Positions 8,493 through 17,494 of a DNA stretch of 64,000 nucleotides are shown in pieces. The stretch is from DASVTR01 sp036382855. GTDB lineage: Bacteria; Acidobacteriota; Blastocatellia; Pyrinomonadales; Pyrinomonadaceae. The stretch is from assembly GCA_036382855.1 (NCBI GenBank), contig DASVPO010000002.1, positions 124,001 to 188,000 of the forward strand, read 5' to 3'. The notes under the pieces were generated by a model that ran no database searches, had not been told where the DNA came from, and saw only the letters and a list, made by a program, of their open reading frames with translations. Each line of letters begins with the position of its first letter. Positions within the stretch are counted from its first letter, which is position 1. A program made the position numbers and the translations under genes.

Positions 8493-9353
8493 TCAGGTTG
8501 AAATAGCTCGTTCGGTTTCGGTGTCTGACGTTTCCAGTAGTTTTTCATCTTCGCGCTCGGCCGTCTCGGTGTTGACTTCGAGCGCACGGAAAATGGAGGC
8601 ACGAAGCTTGGTGGCATCGAGTCCGCGCCGGATTTGCCCTGCCTGCACGAAGGAGATTAAGCCCGTCTCTTCCGAGACGACGACCGCCACGGCGTCCGAA
8701 TCCTCCGTGATGCCGATGGCTGCGCGGTGGCGCGTGCCGAGGTCTTTCGAGAGGCGCGGGTTTAATGTCAACGGCAGAAAGCAGGCTGCGGCCGCCACTC
8801 GATGACGACGGATAACGACCGCGCCGTCGTGCAGCGGCGTCGTCGGGTTAAAAATCGTGACGAGCAAATCGTAGCTGAGTTCGGCGTCCATCTTAACGCC
8901 GCCGTCAACGACGTTCCTCAAGCTGATGCCACGTTCGATGACGATGAGAGCACCCGTTTTGGTCGAAGCGAGCGTCGTCGCCGCCAGCACGATTTCGTCG
9001 TATACGCCTTCTCCGAATTGCCCGCGATGGCGGCGCGTGAAAGGCATCCTGAAGCGATTGCCGAAGGAGATGAGCACCTGCCTGATTTCCGATTGGAAGA
9101 GCACGATGACGGCGATGCCTATGTAGAGCGGCACGCCGCGCAGGATAAATTCCAGCGTCGCCAAATCCTGATTGACGGCAAACCAGTAGAGCAATGCGAA
9201 GGCGGCGATGCCTGCGGCCATCGGCGCGGCGCGCGTTCCCCTGACGAGTTTCAAGACTGCATAGACGATGAGAAAGACGAGCGCGATGTCCGCTATATTG
9301 CGCAACTCGCTCAGCCTTCCCAGAGTCTCTTTGTATGGCAGCAGTAAAAGCAT
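8493..9353 (-). CDS. cdaA: Diadenylate cyclase (DisA_N domain)
   Basis: CdaA makes cyclic di-AMP from two ATP. The 286-residue protein has three N-terminal membrane helices (about residues 20-37, 44-61 and 72-88) and a DAC domain. The catalytic DGA (176-178, in LHDGAVVI) and GTRHRAA (206-212) motifs are intact, so activity is expected. The C-terminal tail of about 30 residues is charged and variable. c-di-AMP normally controls potassium and osmotic balance and cell-wall homeostasis. Presence of CdaA, CdaR and GlmM in order supports the assignment. Confidence 0.93.
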   Translation of the reverse strand: MLLLLPYKETLGRLSELRNIADIALVFLIVYAVLKLVRGTRAAPMAAGIAAFALLYWFAVNQDLATLEFILRGVPLYIGIAVIVLFQSEIRQVLISFGNRFRMPFTRRHRGQFGEGVYDEIVLAATTLASTKTGALIVIERGISLRNVVDGGVKMDAELSYDLLVTIFNPTTPLHDGAVVIRRHRVAAAACFLPLTLNPRLSKDLGTRHRAAIGITEDSDAVAVVVSEETGLISFVQAGQIRRGLDATKLRASIFRALEVNTETAEREDEKLLETSDTETERAIST

Positions 9354-9393
9354 CGTCTAATCTGGAAGCAAAAATCTAAAACTGAAAATCCCT

Positions 9394-10341
9394 TTAGCCG
9401 ATGTGTCCGGGAACCGGCTCTTTTTGTCGTCGCTCGCTTTCGGGCGCGGCCTCTAAAAAGATGTTGGAGACTTTCGGCTCGGCGCGCTTGATCAAGTCTT
9501 CCACTTCACCAATGGTGCGTTCAATGTCATCGGTCGTCAGGCGGTTGCGTAGGTTGATGTGCGCGTTGATGAGAATCTGTTTCGGAGCCATGTGCATCGT
9601 CAGTAGTTCGACGACCTCGACGACGTTTTTGTGTTCGAGGATGGCGCGGCGAATACGTTCGACTGACTTCGGTGTGGCTGCTTCACCGAGCAGCAGCCCG
9701 CGCGAAGAGCGCGCCAGCCCGAAGGCGACTATTGCCAGCACGACGCCGATGACCATCGAAGCAAGGCCGTCCCAGTAAGCGCCGTTGCCGGGCGCGACCT
9801 GATGGTCTGTCAGGTAAATGCCGACCGCGGCGATAACGATGCCGAGCAGCGCCGCCGAATCTTCAAAGATGACGGTCTTCGCCGTCGGGTCTTTCGACTC
9901 GCGCAAATACTCCTTGAAGGTCATCCCTTCGTGATGCGCTTCCCTGACCTCCTGCCAGATGGCAACGGCGATTGAGATGGATTCGAGCACGAAGGAGATG
10001 GCGAGCACGATGTAGGCCCAGTTCAAATGTTCGGGCGCGTGCGGGTGCGTCAGTTTCTCGTAGCCTTCGTAGAGCGCGTAGGTCGCGCCGACGCCGAAGA
10101 TGAATATCGCCGCGATAAACGACCAGAAGAAACGCTCTTTGCCGTAGCCGAACGGATGTTTTTCCGAGGCCGGGCGCATGTAAAAACGCAGGCCCAACAG
10201 CAGGAAAACTTGATTGGTCGTATCGGCCAGAGAGTGAAAAGCTTCGGCTTGCAGACCCGTAGAGCCTGTGCGGCCTGCCGCCCAGAATTTCAGGATTGTA
10301 ATTAGACCATTGGCGATGAGTGCGCCCAGCACAGCCCACAT
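9394..10341 (-). CDS. Cation diffusion facilitator family transporter
   Basis: A 315-residue inner-membrane protein with about six helices. The first helices contain AEAFHSLAD, close to the zinc-site HxxxD of CDF transporters, followed by HPFGYGKERFFWSF, a family signature. The C-terminal region (about residues 215-300) resembles the cytoplasmic dimerisation domain. CDF proteins export Zn, Co, Fe or Mn in exchange for protons; the ion cannot be told here. The gap to cdaA is only 40 nt, so the genes may be co-transcribed. Start: ATG at 10341. Confidence 0.88.
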   Translation of the reverse strand: MWAVLGALIANGLITILKFWAAGRTGSTGLQAEAFHSLADTTNQVFLLLGLRFYMRPASEKHPFGYGKERFFWSFIAAIFIFGVGATYALYEGYEKLTHPHAPEHLNWAYIVLAISFVLESISIAVAIWQEVREAHHEGMTFKEYLRESKDPTAKTVIFEDSAALLGIVIAAVGIYLTDHQVAPGNGAYWDGLASMVIGVVLAIVAFGLARSSRGLLLGEAATPKSVERIRRAILEHKNVVEVVELLTMHMAPKQILINAHINLRNRLTTDDIERTIGEVEDLIKRAEPKVSNIFLEAAPESERRQKEPVPGHIG

Positions 10342-10403
10342 TTACAGTCTTCCCCCGACGATGTTGAACTGATTGCTCCGCATGGATTATGGGGGAAAAA
10401 ATG

Positions 10404-10522
10404 GAAGAAGGCAAAAGGTAAAAGTAAAAACGCAAAAGGGAAGACTAAAAATCCGTTCTAAAAACTCTGGCAGCGGCCAGTTCAGTACTTTTGCCTTTTA
10501 CCTTTTTACTTTTACCTTCTTC
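10404..10522. repeat. Type C heptamer element (word AAAAGGT), between the M50 and CDF genes
   Basis: The left arm (10404-10439) and right arm (10487-10522) are inverted copies built from AAAAGGT/AAAAGT words, with about 80 percent pairing over 36 nt. The right arm contains the end of the M50 protease gene: its last codons AAG AAG GTA AAA GTA AAA AGG TAA are the repeat words themselves. The same word family recurs at 38112-38216. Confidence 0.8.
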
Positions 10523-11631
10523 AGTTGTCCGCGTTGAAGGAAACCGACGAGTTCGCCTGTGCTGCTGACGACGGCGACCGAGCCGACGCCGTTGCGCTGC
10601 ATGATTTCGTTGGCGCGTGCGACGGTCGTTGAGGGGTCAACAAAGAGTTGTGGGGCGACGGGGCGCATCACGTCGCGCGCGCGCACCTGCCTCCAGCGTT
10701 CGCGCGGGAGTTGTTTCAAATCTTCGAGCGACAAAATTCCGTGCAAGCGTTTAGCCTTCGCGACGGGGAAGCTGGTCTGACGGTAGAGCGGCAAAATCGT
10801 GTCAACGAAATGGCTCATCAGCACGTCCGGCTCAATCGAGATGGGCGCTGACATCGTTTCTCCGACGGTCGCACGCTTTAAGCCCTGCGATTCCTTGACG
10901 ACGCCGACCGCCGCGTCTAACAGAAACATCCCAACCAGCACAGACCAGAGGCCCATAAACGGATCGCGCGGCACAAACAGACCGAAGACGCCGAAGACGC
11001 CGAAGACAATCAGCGTCCATGCTATGACCTGCCCGCAAACGCCAGCGATGCGCGTCGCCTCTGCGATGTCGCCGCCTCTGCGCCAGAGGGCCGCGCGCAG
11101 GACGCGCCCGCCGTCGAGCGGGTAACCCGGAAAGAGATTAAAGACGGCCAAGAGCAGATTGCTGAAGCCGACGAACATGAAGATGGCGGCGGTCGTGCGA
11201 TAGCCGCCGATGCGCGCAATCGCCATCGCACCGAAGGAGAAGAGCGAAAAGAGCAGGCTCGCCGCTGGACCAGCGACCGCGATGCGAAACTCAGCGCGCG
11301 GGCTGTCGGGCTCGGAACGCAGACGCGCCAGCCCGCCAAACGGATGAAGCACAATCTCCTCAATCTCTATGCCTTCGTAGCGTGCTGTCAGTGCGTGCGA
11401 TAGCTCGTGGCCGAAGACGGAGAGAAAGAGCGCCAGCGTCGTTATCAAACTCAGGACAATAGCCACCGGCAAACTCGCCGGCGGCAGCCGCATCGTTCCG
11501 CGCTGCAAGTTATCCGCAATCAGCCAGACACTTAAACCGAAGACGAAGAACCAGCGATAATCAATGCGCACGGGAATCCCGTAGACACGCGCGACCAGTA
11601 TTTGACGATGGAAAAACTCGCTGACTTTCAT
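10498..11631 (-). CDS. Site-2-type M50 metalloprotease with CBS domains
   Basis: A 377-residue polytopic inner-membrane protein. The zinc site HELSH lies in VFGHELSHAL (about residue 75), and the second motif is PGYPLDGGRVLRA (about residue 170). The C-terminal third holds a CBS pair, ending in VVSSTGELVGFLQRGQLKK. This architecture matches the SpoIVFB-like/Rip3 class of intramembrane proteases, in which CBS domains sense adenine nucleotides; the substrate is unknown. The final KKVKVKR is encoded by an intergenic repeat element. The start is ATG at 11631, 26 nt after the mreB-like gene, which suggests one transcript. Confidence 0.9.
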   Translation of the reverse strand: MKVSEFFHRQILVARVYGIPVRIDYRWFFVFGLSVWLIADNLQRGTMRLPPASLPVAIVLSLITTLALFLSVFGHELSHALTARYEGIEIEEIVLHPFGGLARLRSEPDSPRAEFRIAVAGPAASLLFSLFSFGAMAIARIGGYRTTAAIFMFVGFSNLLLAVFNLFPGYPLDGGRVLRAALWRRGGDIAEATRIAGVCGQVIAWTLIVFGVFGVFGLFVPRDPFMGLWSVLVGMFLLDAAVGVVKESQGLKRATVGETMSAPISIEPDVLMSHFVDTILPLYRQTSFPVAKAKRLHGILSLEDLKQLPRERWRQVRARDVMRPVAPQLFVDPSTTVARANEIMQRNGVGSVAVVSSTGELVGFLQRGQLKKVKVKR

Positions 11632-11657
11632 TTAAACGTTTAGTGATTGATACATCC

Positions 11658-12797
11658 TTAACTCTCAAAAACGCTGCTGTCCGCATCAAGCAATGGAAAC
11701 GGCTCGTTGCGGGCAACGCGGCGCAGGAGCGGCGGCTCGTCAAAGAGTTGCGCGAGGCCGCGCACGGTTGCCAGTCGCGGCTCTTCAGCGACGCGCACGC
11801 TCAGATTCGTCGCCTCTTGTAAATACTGTTCCAAGCCTTCGAGGAGCGCGCCGCCGCCCGTCAGGATAATCCCGCGGTCAAAAATATCTGCGGCCACTTC
11901 GGGTTGCAGTTGGGCCAGAGACTCTTTGACCTCTTCGCTGATCTTGTGAATGATGGGCTGCGCGACGGCGTGAATCTCCTGCGCCGTCACTTCAATCGCG
12001 CCGGGGCTGCCCGTCTGCACGCCGCGTCCTTTGACCGTCATGCTGCGCGCAGGATCAAAAGGTTCTGTTGCCGAACCAAGCTCGATTTTCAAACGCTCTG
12101 CGGTCGGCACACCAATCGTTAGTCCACGATAGCGGCGCAGGCGATCCATAATCGCCGCGTCAATATCTGAACTGCCGACGCGTTCGGCGTGTGCATAAAG
12201 AATCGAGCCGCTGGCGACGACCGCCACGTTGGTCGTACTGCCGCCGATGTCAACGACCGCGACGGCGTGTTCGTCCGTGACCTGCACGCCCGCTCCGATG
12301 GCCGCTGCCAATCCTTCTTCAACCATGTAAACGCGGCCGATGTGCGCGTGTTCGGCGGCGCTCAGGAGTGCGCGCTGCTCGACCTGCGTGACGCCAGAAA
12401 GCACGCTCATCACGGCGCGGCGGCTGAAATGCGAAAGACCGCTGCGTGCCTTGCGTACGAAATGAGCGAGCATCGCCTGCGTCCGTTCAAAATCGGCGAC
12501 GACACCGTCAACGAGCGGAGCGATAACGGCCACGTCGCGCGCCTCGCGGCCCTGCATCTGCTGGGCCTCTCGCCCGACCGCGACCACCTCTCCTGTCAGT
12601 TTATTGACCGCCACCACAGAAGGCTCGTCAACCACCACGCCGCGCTGCCGCACGGAGATAATCGTGGACGCCGAACCCATGTCAATCGCCATCGAATCGG
12701 AGACCAGATTGCGCAGCGCGTTAAAGCGCATCAGCGTCCGGGTCTTGCGCATGAACGAACGTGATTCCATCTTGTCTTTAAATAATAGCAGGGCCAC
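11658..12797 (-). CDS. MreB-like rod-shape actin
   Basis: The protein has the actin-fold nucleotide motifs: AIDMGSAST (phosphate 1, usually DLGTANT in MreB), VVDIGGSTTNVAV (phosphate 2) and ILTGGGALLEGL (adenosine). The family end VRVAEEPRLATVRGLAQL is also present. MreB filaments guide the elongasome under the inner membrane. The start is uncertain: GTG at 12797 has GAGGA right against it, and ATGs at 12770 and 12752 are closer to the usual MreB start. The usual mreC/mreD partners are not adjacent, and the phosphate 1 loop diverges, so it may be a second MreB (Mbl/MreBH-type) rather than the canonical copy. Confidence 0.85.
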   Translation of the reverse strand: MALLLFKDKMESRSFMRKTRTLMRFNALRNLVSDSMAIDMGSASTIISVRQRGVVVDEPSVVAVNKLTGEVVAVGREAQQMQGREARDVAVIAPLVDGVVADFERTQAMLAHFVRKARSGLSHFSRRAVMSVLSGVTQVEQRALLSAAEHAHIGRVYMVEEGLAAAIGAGVQVTDEHAVAVVDIGGSTTNVAVVASGSILYAHAERVGSSDIDAAIMDRLRRYRGLTIGVPTAERLKIELGSATEPFDPARSMTVKGRGVQTGSPGAIEVTAQEIHAVAQPIIHKISEEVKESLAQLQPEVAADIFDRGIILTGGGALLEGLEQYLQEATNLSVRVAEEPRLATVRGLAQLFDEPPLLRRVARNEPFPLLDADSSVFES

Positions 12798-13163
12798 TCC
12801 TCAAAATGAGACAGGGACAGATTAAGGAAACCAAGCAAAGCACGAAAACAAAAAAACGCTCTCCGGCCCTGCCCTCTTCCCTTCTGCCCCTGTTAGCCTT
12901 GCTTCCAACATCTCGCCCGGCCTCTACTTCCCGCCCGACGATACAACCTTCTGCAAACTTAAAGGAAGAAGCTTTGCCGCTTCATCCTCTAAGACTGACC
13001 GAACCGCTCCATCTCACAACACCGTGCCACCCACAAAGCCGCGCCGTAGCAACCACAGAACGGAAACGATGATGTATGAACGATGAACGCGGAAGCGTGA
13101 AGGCGGAATGAAAAACAAGCTCTGAACAGTTCATCGTTCATCGTTCCTAGTTCATCGTTTCCT
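12798..13163. other. Intergenic region upstream of the mreB-like gene
   Basis: 366 nt. The part next to the mreB-like gene (12798-13060) is low in recognisable structure and rich in C and A runs on the plus strand; the promoter for the mreB-like gene would be expected there. The part next to the cyclase stop is filled by a type B heptamer element (13062-13162). No gene is supported. Confidence 0.5.
13062..13162. repeat. Type B heptamer element (word GAACGAT)
   Basis: Left arm 13062-13095 and right arm 13129-13162 are inverted copies of about 34 nt. Both begin or end with GGAAACGATGA and contain tandem GAACGAT words. The right arm ends one base before the cyclase stop codon (13164). Confidence 0.8.
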
Positions 13164-14825
13164 TTATTCCGCCGAGCTTGCCTGTTGCCATTCGACTTCG
13201 AAGAGCGGCACGGGCTGCGTGCGATTCTTGACCATGATGGGTTCGCGCGGCGTCAGCGTGTAGCGCGAGCCTGCGGCGCGCGACGCTTCGGCGCTCAGTA
13301 GAATCTGCCCGCCGAGCGCGTTTGATTCGAGGCGCGACGCGAGGTTGACCGTATCGCCGATGGCCGTGTACTCGGAGCGGCGTTCAGAGCCTATGTAGCC
13401 GACGGTCGCCTCGCCCGTATGCAAACCGATGCCGACGCCGATTGCGGGAAAACCTTCGGCACGAAGTTCTTCGTTGATGCCGATGATGCGACGCTGCATG
13501 GCGACCGCCGCGCTGAGCGCGTTTGAAGCATCCTGCGGCGTGGCGGTCGGTGCGCCGAAAAGCGCCATCAATCCGTCGCCGATATATTTGTCGAGCGTTC
13601 CGCCGTGTGCGAAGATGATGTCGGTCATCGCGGAGAAATAACGGTTCAAAAGTTGGACCACCTTTTCCGGCTGCGCGTGTTCGGAAAGACGCGTGAAGCC
13701 GCGTATGTCTGCGAAGAGCACGGTAATCTTCTGGTTGACGCCGCCGAGCTTGAAGCTGCCCGGATTTTCGAGCATCTGCTTGACGACATACTCCGGCAGG
13801 AAGCGCCCATAGTTGGCGCGCGCAACTTCTTCACGCGCAAGACGCTCGTGGGCGCGCGTGTTCTCCACAGCGACTGCGGTCTGCGCGGCGACGGCCGTAA
13901 TCAACTCAAGGTCGTCGGGCTTGAAGGCTGCAAACGGGTCAAGGCGGTCTGCGTAGAGCGCGCCGTGAACACCGCTTTCAGCGACGAGCGGCGCACAAAT
14001 GGTCGAGCGCACACCCTGCGAGACGATGGAATCAACGCCCGCAAACTGAGCTTCGGCAGCAGCATCCTGCGAGAGCATAGCCACCTTGTCTTTCATCACC
14101 TTGCGCGTGATGGTGCGTCCGATGGTCAGCTTTTTGGCGTGAGCTTCAAGCTTGGCGTCGCGCGCGCGCGTTGCGATGGGCCGCAGCTCAACCTCGTCAT
14201 AGCCATCTCTGACGTTGCCTTCTGCAAGGAGCGCGACGACGCGGTCGGCGGGCGTGGCGCGAAAGATAATGTCCGTCGCTTTGGCGAAGATGGCGTTAAG
14301 GTCGAAGACAGAGCCGAGCGTCTTGCTCATCTCGTACATCTCCGCGAGAATCGTCGCCTTGCGTTGCAGGGCTTCCATCTCTTTGTCGCGCGTCGCCATG
14401 GAGGGTTGAGCGCGCAGGACCTGCGACATCACGTCGTTGGCAGAGATAAGCATCTGCGTGTGTCCGAGCGGGCGGTCATCGTAACGCACGTTGGAAGCAC
14501 GCTCTTCGACGGGCTGCTCGAAGCGCAGGGTGCTTGCGCCGATGGTGATGCGGTCGCCGTGCGCGAGTTGATGCTCATCGCGCGCCTCGCCGTTGATGAA
14601 GACCTTGTTGGCGCTGCGGCGTAGTTGGCCGCCGATGTTAACGCCGTCAATAATCGTGTAGGCGCTATCGTTGTCGGCCTTGACGTGCGCGTGATGGCGC
14701 GAGGCGCGCGGGTCGTCTAGGACGACGCAGTTGTCCGGCGCGCGGCCGATAGTACAAGGGGTTTGCGGGGTCAGCATGTACTGCCATTCGCGACCGCTCG
14801 CATCAATAATCTTCAGTAAAGCCAT
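13164..14825 (-). CDS. FHA-GAF class III adenylate/guanylate cyclase
   Basis: A 553-residue soluble signalling protein. An FHA domain (residues about 5-100, with GRAPDN and SRHHAHV, the phosphothreonine-binding landmarks) is followed by a linker, a GAF domain (about 165-330) and a class III cyclase domain (about 360-540). The cyclase keeps FADIRGFTRLSE (first metal Asp), LDKYIGDGLMALFGAP (second metal Asp) and the EYTAIGDTVNLASRLE segment of the purine site, so it should make cAMP, probably not cGMP. The FHA domain suggests docking to a phosphothreonine, for example of a Ser/Thr kinase such as the one at 24694. Start: ATG at 14825. Confidence 0.92.
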   Translation of the reverse strand: MALLKIIDASGREWQYMLTPQTPCTIGRAPDNCVVLDDPRASRHHAHVKADNDSAYTIIDGVNIGGQLRRSANKVFINGEARDEHQLAHGDRITIGASTLRFEQPVEERASNVRYDDRPLGHTQMLISANDVMSQVLRAQPSMATRDKEMEALQRKATILAEMYEMSKTLGSVFDLNAIFAKATDIIFRATPADRVVALLAEGNVRDGYDEVELRPIATRARDAKLEAHAKKLTIGRTITRKVMKDKVAMLSQDAAAEAQFAGVDSIVSQGVRSTICAPLVAESGVHGALYADRLDPFAAFKPDDLELITAVAAQTAVAVENTRAHERLAREEVARANYGRFLPEYVVKQMLENPGSFKLGGVNQKITVLFADIRGFTRLSEHAQPEKVVQLLNRYFSAMTDIIFAHGGTLDKYIGDGLMALFGAPTATPQDASNALSAAVAMQRRIIGINEELRAEGFPAIGVGIGLHTGEATVGYIGSERRSEYTAIGDTVNLASRLESNALGGQILLSAEASRAAGSRYTLTPREPIMVKNRTQPVPLFEVEWQQASSAE

Positions 14826-15273
14826 AACATTTTTCGCGAAATCCGCAAGGCGCGCTTCTCTCGGCTACTCGCGCCTCGTCTGAAGCTCAGGAGAAAAATC
14901 AAAGGTGTCCGGGAAGTGCTCCTGCAATTGTCAAGCTCTTTGAATCCTATCAGTCTTTAGATAAAGCTGACAACCGTTTGCCCACACGCGGAGCAGACGC
15001 CGGAGGAAGAACGACAAACTGCCGCGCCGCTTGCTTCACGTTCGTCTCTGCTCCCGTTATGGCTGACGGCATGCGTTTGATTTTGAAATAAACCGTAACT
15101 GTTAACTAAAACGTAATATCGCACTCATATTATCGTCAGTCCGCGGTCAGGACTAAATGTGTTGCAGGCTGGCGGGCCTTTGAGCACCATTGGTAGACTC
15201 GACATGCGCCGGGCTTGAGCAGCGACGCGCCCCAACAATCGCCAGACAAATCTTCGCCGGAGGAACTTCCAGT
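14826..15273. other. Divergent promoter region between the cyclase and porin genes
   Basis: 448 nt between divergently transcribed genes. A candidate minus-strand promoter is listed separately. AT-rich sequence at about 15070-15135 (runs such as AACTAAAACGTAATATCGC and CATATTATCG) is the likely promoter zone of the porin gene, but I cannot fix the boxes. No gene or RNA is recognised. Confidence 0.5.
14944..14973 (-). promoter_or_regulatory. Candidate sigma-70-type promoter for the cyclase gene
   Basis: On the minus strand TTGTCA (14968-14973), an 18-nt spacer and TAGGAT (14944-14949). It lies about 120 nt upstream of the cyclase ATG. Both boxes deviate from consensus. Confidence 0.35.
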
Positions 15274-17049
15274 ATGCTTCGATTATCAACATTGCGAGTG
15301 TTGTCCTTGCTTCTACTCTGTTCCGGCGCGGCTGCCCTCGCCGTGGCACAATCGCCCGCCGCAGTGCGCCCGTCGGTCAACCCGGCCGCAGATGCGAGCA
15401 ATCCCTCGCCGCCAAAAGCTTCAGAGCTTGACGAAGTGCGCCGCCAGTTGCGCGAGCAGCGAGAAGAGCTTGAACGCATGCGCTCGACCATCACGGAGCA
15501 GTCGCGCTTGATAGACGAGTTGCGCCAGCGCGTTGAGCAGACGGCGCAGCAGCAAAACTCGCTTGCGAACGGCACGGGCCGTGGCGACATCGCGGCAAGC
15601 GATGCTCTGCCAGCAGACGCTTCATCAAATTCCGGCGTCGCAGCCCGGAAGCCGCAAACGGATGACCGGCTCAAGAGTGTCGAAGAGCAGACGAAAAAGA
15701 ACACCGAAGCCATCGCACGTCAACTCGGCTCCATCACCTTTAGCGGCGACCTGCGCCTGCGCTACGAGTCTCTACTGAATCAGTTGAACGCCACGGCCAA
15801 CGCCGACAACCCTCTCGTTCTCGGCAATGAACTCTCTTCGCGCAATCGCTTCCGCATTCGCGCTCGCCTCAACATTCGCGGGCGCATCGGCAAAGAGTTT
15901 GACTGGGGCCTGCGTCTCGGCACAAGCAGCTTCGCAGACACCATCTCAAACAACCAGACGCTAACAGACTTCTACAACCGCAAGCCCTTCGGCCTCGACA
16001 ACGTTTACATCGCCTGGACGCCGCAAAAAGTGCCGGGCCTGCGCATACAGGGCGGTAAGTTTGACGTTCCTTGGCTGCGCACAGAGATGACGATTGACAA
16101 CGACCTCGCACCCGAAGGCTTGAGCGAAGCCTACTCGCGAAATTTCGAAAAATCGAAACTAAAATCTTTAACCTTCACCGCATGGCAACTCCCTTTTCTT
16201 GAACGCAACTCCGCCTTCATACGCAACAGCAACGGCACTGTCAACATAGACGAATCGAGGCGCGGTGGGCGAGACCTGGCGCTCTACGGCGCGCAAATCA
16301 CCGCGCGCTTCGAGCCTTCATCCACAGTCGGCCTTACGCTTTCGGTCGCAGACCTCTACTTCAACGGCACGCAGTTTATCTCGCCCGTGCAGGTCTTCGG
16401 CAATCAACTGCAACTGCCCGTCACAATCGTTATCCCGGCAACCGCAACGACGCCCGCCCAGACCATTACCACGCAAGTCTCTATTCCGCGCGAACTGCTC
16501 GTCTCAGGCCACGGCAATCTGGGCTCTACGACCGCATCCAACAACGCCGTCAACCGCGACGGCCGTCTCTCCTCCGGCTACAACCTGATAGACGTCATCG
16601 GTCGCCTAGACCTGACGCACAGCAAGCGCTTTCCCGTCACGCTGCTCTTCGATTTCGTTACCAACACGCAAACGCGCGATGTCGTCGTAGCCGGGCCGAA
16701 CGGCTCGAACCTGTTAGTCGCCAACAACGAAAACAACGGCTACTGGGCCGAGATACAGGTTGGAAAGTCGCGCGAGCGCGGCGACCTTGCCTTCGGCTAC
16801 ACGTTCCTGCGCATTGAAAAAGATGCTGTGCTGACGCCCTTTAACTTTTCCGACGTGGCGCAGCAATCAGACATGCGCGCTCATCGTCTCGGCTTCACCT
16901 ACGCAGCCGACGCGCGCGTTTTGCTGACGCTGACCGGCATCATCACGCAACGCCCAAACGGACTGCTCGGCGTCTTCGGCGCAACTCCGCAAGGCTCGCT
17001 CAATACGCCGACCACGCGCCTGCAATTCGACACTACTTTTCGCTTCTGA
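15274..17049 (+). CDS. Putative outer-membrane porin with N-terminal coiled coil
   Basis: The ATG at 15274 is chosen because it has GGAGGA at 15259-15264 with a 9-nt spacer and gives a typical Sec signal peptide (LLLLCSGAAALAVAQS). The open frame extends 28 codons upstream without an RBS. The mature part has a Pro/Ala stretch, then a coiled coil (about residues 50-90, many Glu/Arg/Gln heptads), then a long beta-barrel region with alternating hydrophobic strands (for example RIRARLNIRGRIGKEFDW). The C-terminus is QFDTTFRF, and a terminal Phe is the usual BAM signal. It resembles the putative-porin family in which a periplasmic coiled coil precedes a barrel. The substrate is unknown. Confidence 0.85.
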   Translation: MLRLSTLRVLSLLLLCSGAAALAVAQSPAAVRPSVNPAADASNPSPPKASELDEVRRQLREQREELERMRSTITEQSRLIDELRQRVEQTAQQQNSLANGTGRGDIAASDALPADASSNSGVAARKPQTDDRLKSVEEQTKKNTEAIARQLGSITFSGDLRLRYESLLNQLNATANADNPLVLGNELSSRNRFRIRARLNIRGRIGKEFDWGLRLGTSSFADTISNNQTLTDFYNRKPFGLDNVYIAWTPQKVPGLRIQGGKFDVPWLRTEMTIDNDLAPEGLSEAYSRNFEKSKLKSLTFTAWQLPFLERNSAFIRNSNGTVNIDESRRGGRDLALYGAQITARFEPSSTVGLTLSVADLYFNGTQFISPVQVFGNQLQLPVTIVIPATATTPAQTITTQVSIPRELLVSGHGNLGSTTASNNAVNRDGRLSSGYNLIDVIGRLDLTHSKRFPVTLLFDFVTNTQTRDVVVAGPNGSNLLVANNENNGYWAEIQVGKSRERGDLAFGYTFLRIEKDAVLTPFNFSDVAQQSDMRAHRLGFTYAADARVLLTLTGIITQRPNGLLGVFGATPQGSLNTPTTRLQFDTTFRF

Positions 17050-17104
17050 TGTTACAGGATGGAAGAGATTAACTGAGGCGTCTTTGATACTGAAGCGGCT
17101 TTAT

Positions 17105-17494
17105 TCACTGTCCGAGAACCATTGTCTTAAGCAGGTGTGCGAGCATTGCATCGCCGTCGTCGCAGAGTCCTGTGTGGACGGGTGAGGTTTGAATGATGGT
17201 GCTGCGCGGGGCGACGAGCCAGTGGAAGCGCGAGCGCGGCGGAAGCAGTCCGATGGGGCCGGCCTTTGCGCCTCCCTCGCAAATCATGTAGATGGCGTCA
17301 AGGTGCTTGCGGACGATTGCAGGGTCCAGGGAGGAATCAAGCGCTGCGAGACGTTGTTCGTCAAGAGCGATTCCGGCCTTCAGGAAATTCTGCGCCGTGC
17401 AGGATAAAATTATGCCCGCGTTGATAAACTCTTCGCGCTCCACACGCGGGACAACACGGATGACGGCGTAATCAAACGGACAAAGTTCGGGCAT
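17105..17494 (-). CDS. DUF3037 family protein
   Basis: 129 residues, starting MPELCPFDYAVIRVVPRVER from ATG 17494. The phrase EREEFINAGIILSC is characteristic of DUF3037. There is no signal peptide or membrane segment. Its start lies 23 nt inside the upstream HipA-like gene, so the two are translationally linked. DUF3037 is frequently coded next to small HipA-like kinases in other bacteria (established co-occurrence); its function is unknown. Confidence 0.82.
   Translation of the reverse strand: MPELCPFDYAVIRVVPRVEREEFINAGIILSCTAQNFLKAGIALDEQRLAALDSSLDPAIVRKHLDAIYMICEGGAKAGPIGLLPPRSRFHWLVAPRSTIIQTSPVHTGLCDDGDAMLAHLLKTMVLGQ

Noticed and set aside
13605..14624. 339-codon open frame on the plus strand antisense to the cyclase gene
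   Set aside because: It mirrors a gene with full domain motifs; its translation has no recognisable motif and reflects high-GC third positions.
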